Part shown: positions 61,537-64,000 of the stretch, in pieces | Position numbering within the stretch: position 1 is the stretch's first letter | How the letters are laid out: each line of letters begins with the position of its first letter | Assembly: GCA_016708105.1 (NCBI GenBank) | Contig: JADJGJ010000002.1 | Location: 1,046,659 to 1,110,658 of the forward strand | DNA: 64,000 nucleotides | Reading direction: 5' to 3' | DNA from: Crocinitomicaceae bacterium | GTDB taxonomy: Bacteria > Bacteroidota > Bacteroidia > Flavobacteriales_D > Crocinitomicaceae | The notes under the pieces: generated by a model | Database searches by the model: none | What the model was told of the DNA's origin: nothing | What the model saw: the letters and a program-made list of their open reading frames with translations, nothing else | Position numbers and translations under genes: made by a program

Positions 61537-61851
61537 CTATGAATTTGTAGATTTCCCGTCTTTCCTGGAGAAGATGTGAACGGCCTTTTTTAAAATGTCC
61601 CTTTCTTCTGTTACGTCTGCAAGCTTCCGTTTGAGCGCCAAAATCTCTGCTTCATGTTCGGTCAATTTTAATTTTCCATTTCCCGGAAAACTTCCAGCAG
61701 AATATTTTTGATGTTCTTTTATCCAGCGGTGCAAGCTGTTGTCATTGACTCCGTATTCACGACTAACCTCTGCTACATTTCCTTTCGCAAGGCACAATTC
61801 AACCATTTTAATTTTAAAGTCTCGGCTGTAAGACCTTCTTTCTCGTTTCAT
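61537..61851 (-). CDS. IS3-family OrfA (helix-turn-helix protein)
   Basis: 104 residues. HTH_Tnp_1 domain at 7-45 (YSRDFKIKMVELCLAKGNVAEVSREYGV) and a leucine-zipper-like C-half (EILALKRKLADVTEERDILKKA). Two AAA/AAG lysine codons in 'ILKKA' form the slippery heptamer AAAAAAG (complement of 61585-61591). A -1 shift there enters the OrfB frame with no stop, producing the OrfAB transposase. Confidence 0.94.
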   Translation of the reverse strand: MKRERRSYSRDFKIKMVELCLAKGNVAEVSREYGVNDNSLHRWIKEHQKYSAGSFPGNGKLKLTEHEAEILALKRKLADVTEERDILKKAVHIFSRKDGKSTNS

Positions 61852-61915
61852 AATGTTAAGTTATTTATTTAAAAAATATACTTAACTTACCCTATAGAAT
61901 ATTTTAGATGATCCA

Positions 61916-62241
61916 CCCCCTCTGGAGGGGGATTAAGGGGGAGGAAAAAGAAGTGACGTTAGTTCGAACATTTCGGAAACCCTTGCGCCGTGGCTTTCCC
62001 CCTTTCCTCACTCCTCTTTCCTCTCTCCTCTCTCCGCAAGAGAGTCTTATAATAGAAAATGTTTTTACTGATGACGAACTGGAGGGCGATTTTTAGTGAT
62101 TAATTCAAGTTTGTATAAATACAAACTAAAGAATTAAAAAATACCCTGTGACAAAGATTTCTAATGGTATTATATTTTTGTTGTATGGAAAAATTTGAGT
62201 ATTTTCGGCAATGATCGAGTATATAAATTTATTGGATTAAT
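61916..62241. repeat. Right part of the repeat array and leader of the downstream gene
   Basis: Completes the broken third 82-bp unit and holds part of a fourth (starting 61953). CTCTCTCC-GC-AAGAGAG (about 62030-62045) mirrors the hairpin left of the array. An 18-base perfect dyad GTTTGTAT-AA-ATACAAAC lies at 62109-62126. TATTTTTG (62173-62180) fits a -7 element, 62 bases before the ATG of the next gene. No gene was seen. Confidence 0.85.
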
Positions 62242-63828
62242 ATGAAAACAATTATTACATTATTTCTTTGGTTAACATTTTCATTAAATGGTTTTTCGCA
62301 GATGGTATTTTCTGATCCGGTTAAATTTAATGAGCGTACTTCATCATACATTGGAATGGATGATGATTATTGTTATTTTGTTACAGCTCAGCCGCTGGGG
62401 TATGGCGCGGAATCGAAAAAGTACCTTAAGGTAAATGCAAAAACAGGCGATGCACTAGTTATTGACGACATAGAAACAGAATTTGAAGGTAAAAATGGTA
62501 GATTAATTTCAGCAAAAATTGTTGATGGAGAGTTAATCGAAATATATTCTGTTGCTCAGGGAAACATCACTACAAAATCAAAGATATATTTTGTTAAGAG
62601 AGATCCTTCAAATTTTTCTCTGAAAGGAAATCCGAAATTTATTAAGGAGAATTATATCTTTAGCTCAGAGTTGATGCCAAGTATTAAGGTGCTTTTTGAC
62701 AACAATGGGTTTTATCTTGTTGGTCAACAACCAGGCAAAAAAGGTGATGCATTTTTGACTCGATTCGACTATGCATTTAATGAATTGTGGAGCGAGGATC
62801 ATACACAGTTTTACCCTGAATCAGGTCAGGTAGTATCGGATGTTTATCTTGACCCAAAAAATTCTGCACTTATTTATATACTCAATTTGAAAAAAGCAGA
62901 AGATATTAATTTTTTTAAGTACATGATATCCAAAGAAAAATTGGTTAATAGTGTGATTACTGGTATTCTGATTTATAACAATGAGGGTAATAAAAAGGCA
63001 TATGTTCCAACTTTTAATGAATCTCTGGTATTTAGTATGGCAAAGTATTATTTCAATGATTCTGATAGCACTTTAACCGGTTATTTCATCACTCACCAAG
63101 CGGGCAGAGATGAAAGTTCAGTTGCGACTGGTATGGGGCTAGCAACTTATTATTGGGATTTAACTGATACGACAGTTACGAAAGTAACTTCACAAGTTCT
63201 CACTTTTATGGATGTACTTGGTGAAACGGGCAAAGTGCTTTTAGACAAAGCAGGAGTATCTTATCCAGATCTTAACACAATTAAATTTCCAAGAAATCGC
63301 GTTGTATCTGGATACGATTTTTTATCAACAGATTATTACGCCACAAAATCAGGAAAAGTTCTTTATGTAATAAAAGGACTTGGTGGTTTAACTACAGATT
63401 TTAATCGTAAAGAGGAAATAAACGAACAGTTATTCAGATGCAATTATTTGGTACTATTCGATGAGAAGGGTAACCTGCAATGGACATTATTCGATGATCA
63501 TCTGCGTTCTGAAGAAAATCGCGTGATTGTTGATTCTGAAAATGAACAAATTGTCGTTGTTTATAAAGCGAATAGCTCGAATTACGTTGGAAATAAATAC
63601 AATTTGAATCAGACAGACGTACAACCAGATATTTTCGGATATTCAGTAATTGATATGAGTACTGGCGAATATAAATTGAGAACTTCACTCGGACCAATCA
63701 TCAAGAAACACGAATTCAATCGATTTTCAAAAATACATCAGAACAGTGGAAATTTATTATTTTCTATAAGCAAAGAAACGGGTTCAATTACTCCTGTTAG
63801 TTTCTCTGTAGTTAACATCCAGCAGTAG
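62242..63828 (+). CDS. Exported beta-rich protein, unknown
   Basis: 528 residues with a signal peptide (MKTIITLFLWLTFSLNGFSQ). The rest is mainly beta strand, with repeating patterns such as DDYCYFVTAQ, NNGFYLVGQQPGKKGDAF, SALIYILNL and GKVLYVIKGLGG, as in a beta-propeller. No family recognised and no sorting domain at the C-terminus, so a periplasmic site is more likely than surface display. The upstream region has a plausible -7 element and an 18-base palindrome. Confidence 0.7.
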   Translation: MKTIITLFLWLTFSLNGFSQMVFSDPVKFNERTSSYIGMDDDYCYFVTAQPLGYGAESKKYLKVNAKTGDALVIDDIETEFEGKNGRLISAKIVDGELIEIYSVAQGNITTKSKIYFVKRDPSNFSLKGNPKFIKENYIFSSELMPSIKVLFDNNGFYLVGQQPGKKGDAFLTRFDYAFNELWSEDHTQFYPESGQVVSDVYLDPKNSALIYILNLKKAEDINFFKYMISKEKLVNSVITGILIYNNEGNKKAYVPTFNESLVFSMAKYYFNDSDSTLTGYFITHQAGRDESSVATGMGLATYYWDLTDTTVTKVTSQVLTFMDVLGETGKVLLDKAGVSYPDLNTIKFPRNRVVSGYDFLSTDYYATKSGKVLYVIKGLGGLTTDFNRKEEINEQLFRCNYLVLFDEKGNLQWTLFDDHLRSEENRVIVDSENEQIVVVYKANSSNYVGNKYNLNQTDVQPDIFGYSVIDMSTGEYKLRTSLGPIIKKHEFNRFSKIHQNSGNLLFSISKETGSITPVSFSVVNIQQ

Positions 63829-63875
63829 TCCGTTGAGATAGACTTTCCGTCCGTTACCGCCAATTTGGTGTTTCT

Positions 63876-64000
63876 TCACATCTCCTCCATCTCAGGATTT
63901 TCTGTAATTTGTTTGAGCGCTTCCATGAGTTTGATGGTTTCTGTCAGCGTTCGTCTGCAATATCTGATTTTATTGCGCTGTGGTAAAAGTAAGGTTAAGT
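63876..64000 (-). CDS. C-terminal fragment of a gene that continues past the window, unknown
   Basis: Reading the minus strand from the edge, an open frame gives LTLLLPQRNKIRYCRRTLTE then TIKLMEALKQITENPEMEEM and a TGA (complement of 63876-63878). The helical, charged pattern looks protein-like. A GTG overlapping the stop (ATGTGA) begins a short further frame with KKHQIGGNGRKVYLNGLL, which ends after about 30 codons inside the neighbouring gene's 3' end. Too short to name; coding status is uncertain. Confidence 0.4.
   Translation of the reverse strand, partial: LTLLLPQRNKIRYCRRTLTETIKLMEALKQITENPEMEEM

Larger units (their letters stand above)
60651..61915. mobile_element. Complete IS3-family insertion sequence, 1265 bp
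   Basis: Ends TGGACCAT... and ...ATGATCCA are imperfect terminal inverted repeats (about 35 bp, with the inner GGGTAAGTTAAG identical). Four C residues on each side (60647-60650 and 61916-61919) fit a 4-bp target duplication. Two overlapping-frame genes encode OrfA and OrfB on the minus strand, joined by a slippery A AAA AAG. It is inserted in the third 82-bp repeat unit. Confidence 0.93.

Noticed and set aside
60400..62045. CRISPR array
   Set aside because: Units are 82 bp without distinct spacers and contain long hairpins; no cas genes are near.
61908..62096. Open frame across the right end of the repeat array
   Set aside because: It lies in the 82-bp repeat and the IS end, with no protein-like features.

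Overview
The window reads as chromosome of a Bacteroidota bacterium, most likely Flavobacteriales (family not resolvable by eye; Crocinitomicaceae-like is a guess). Reasons: type IX secretion (T9SS) C-terminal sorting domains of type A and type B, gliding-associated adhesins with SprB/PKD-like repeats, Bacteroidota-restricted families (DUF5606, DUF4494, OstA-like, DUF4856), and promoters of the form TTG-N20-TAnnTTTG with few Shine-Dalgarno sequences. Coding density is high, and no rRNA or tRNA gene was seen.

Layout. 1-1.7 kb, minus strand: TauE-like exporter, 5-formyl-THF cyclo-ligase, DUF547 protein (cut by the window edge). 1.9-5.2 kb, plus: cupin, VOC protein and a P2-like cation ATPase whose end is tandemly duplicated. 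5.4-11 kb, minus: lipoprotein, M3 oligopeptidase, DUF5606 protein, T9SS subtilase. 11.2-16.9 kb, plus: second subtilase, unknown secreted protein, DUF4494, PdxH, T9SS alpha/beta hydrolase. 16.9-21 kb: FolD, NadB (no normal start codon), small membrane protein, Fic protein with a changed catalytic residue. 21.2-28.4 kb: type B secreted Fn3-like giant, convergent with a priA-plsC-membrane protein operon. 28.5-31.8 kb: outer-membrane barrels and RadC. 31.9-36.8 kb: WecB, polysaccharide deacetylase, siderophore-type binding lipoprotein, Tat-exported class V aminotransferase. 36.9-41.6 kb: coiled-coil repeat protein, hemerythrin with an FNR-type dyad, and an ECF sigma factor cluster. 41.7-50.6 kb: MFS transporter, then fur-STAS-purA-ostA-SpoIIE phosphatase. 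50.6-55.4 kb, minus: PstS and a 1287-residue repeat adhesin. 55.7-60.4 kb, plus: DUF4856-imelysin-TonB receptor metal-uptake operon. 60.4-62.1 kb: an 82-bp tandem repeat array interrupted by a complete IS3-family element. 62.2-63.8 kb: secreted unknown, then the end of another gene.

Working together: the fur-to-SpoIIE block pairs a STAS antagonist with a sensory PP2C phosphatase, the two halves of a partner switch, around purine synthesis and LPS-transport genes. The DUF4856/imelysin/TonB operon looks like surface iron or other metal uptake. WecB plus the deacetylase suggests surface polysaccharide synthesis. The T9SS substrates (two type A, two type B) form the secreted and surface proteome.

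No wholly new multi-gene defence or mobile system stood out. The best leads are the partner-switch/LPS operon, the Fic variant, the start-less nadB, the FNR-type dyad before the hemerythrin gene, and the repeat/IS region.
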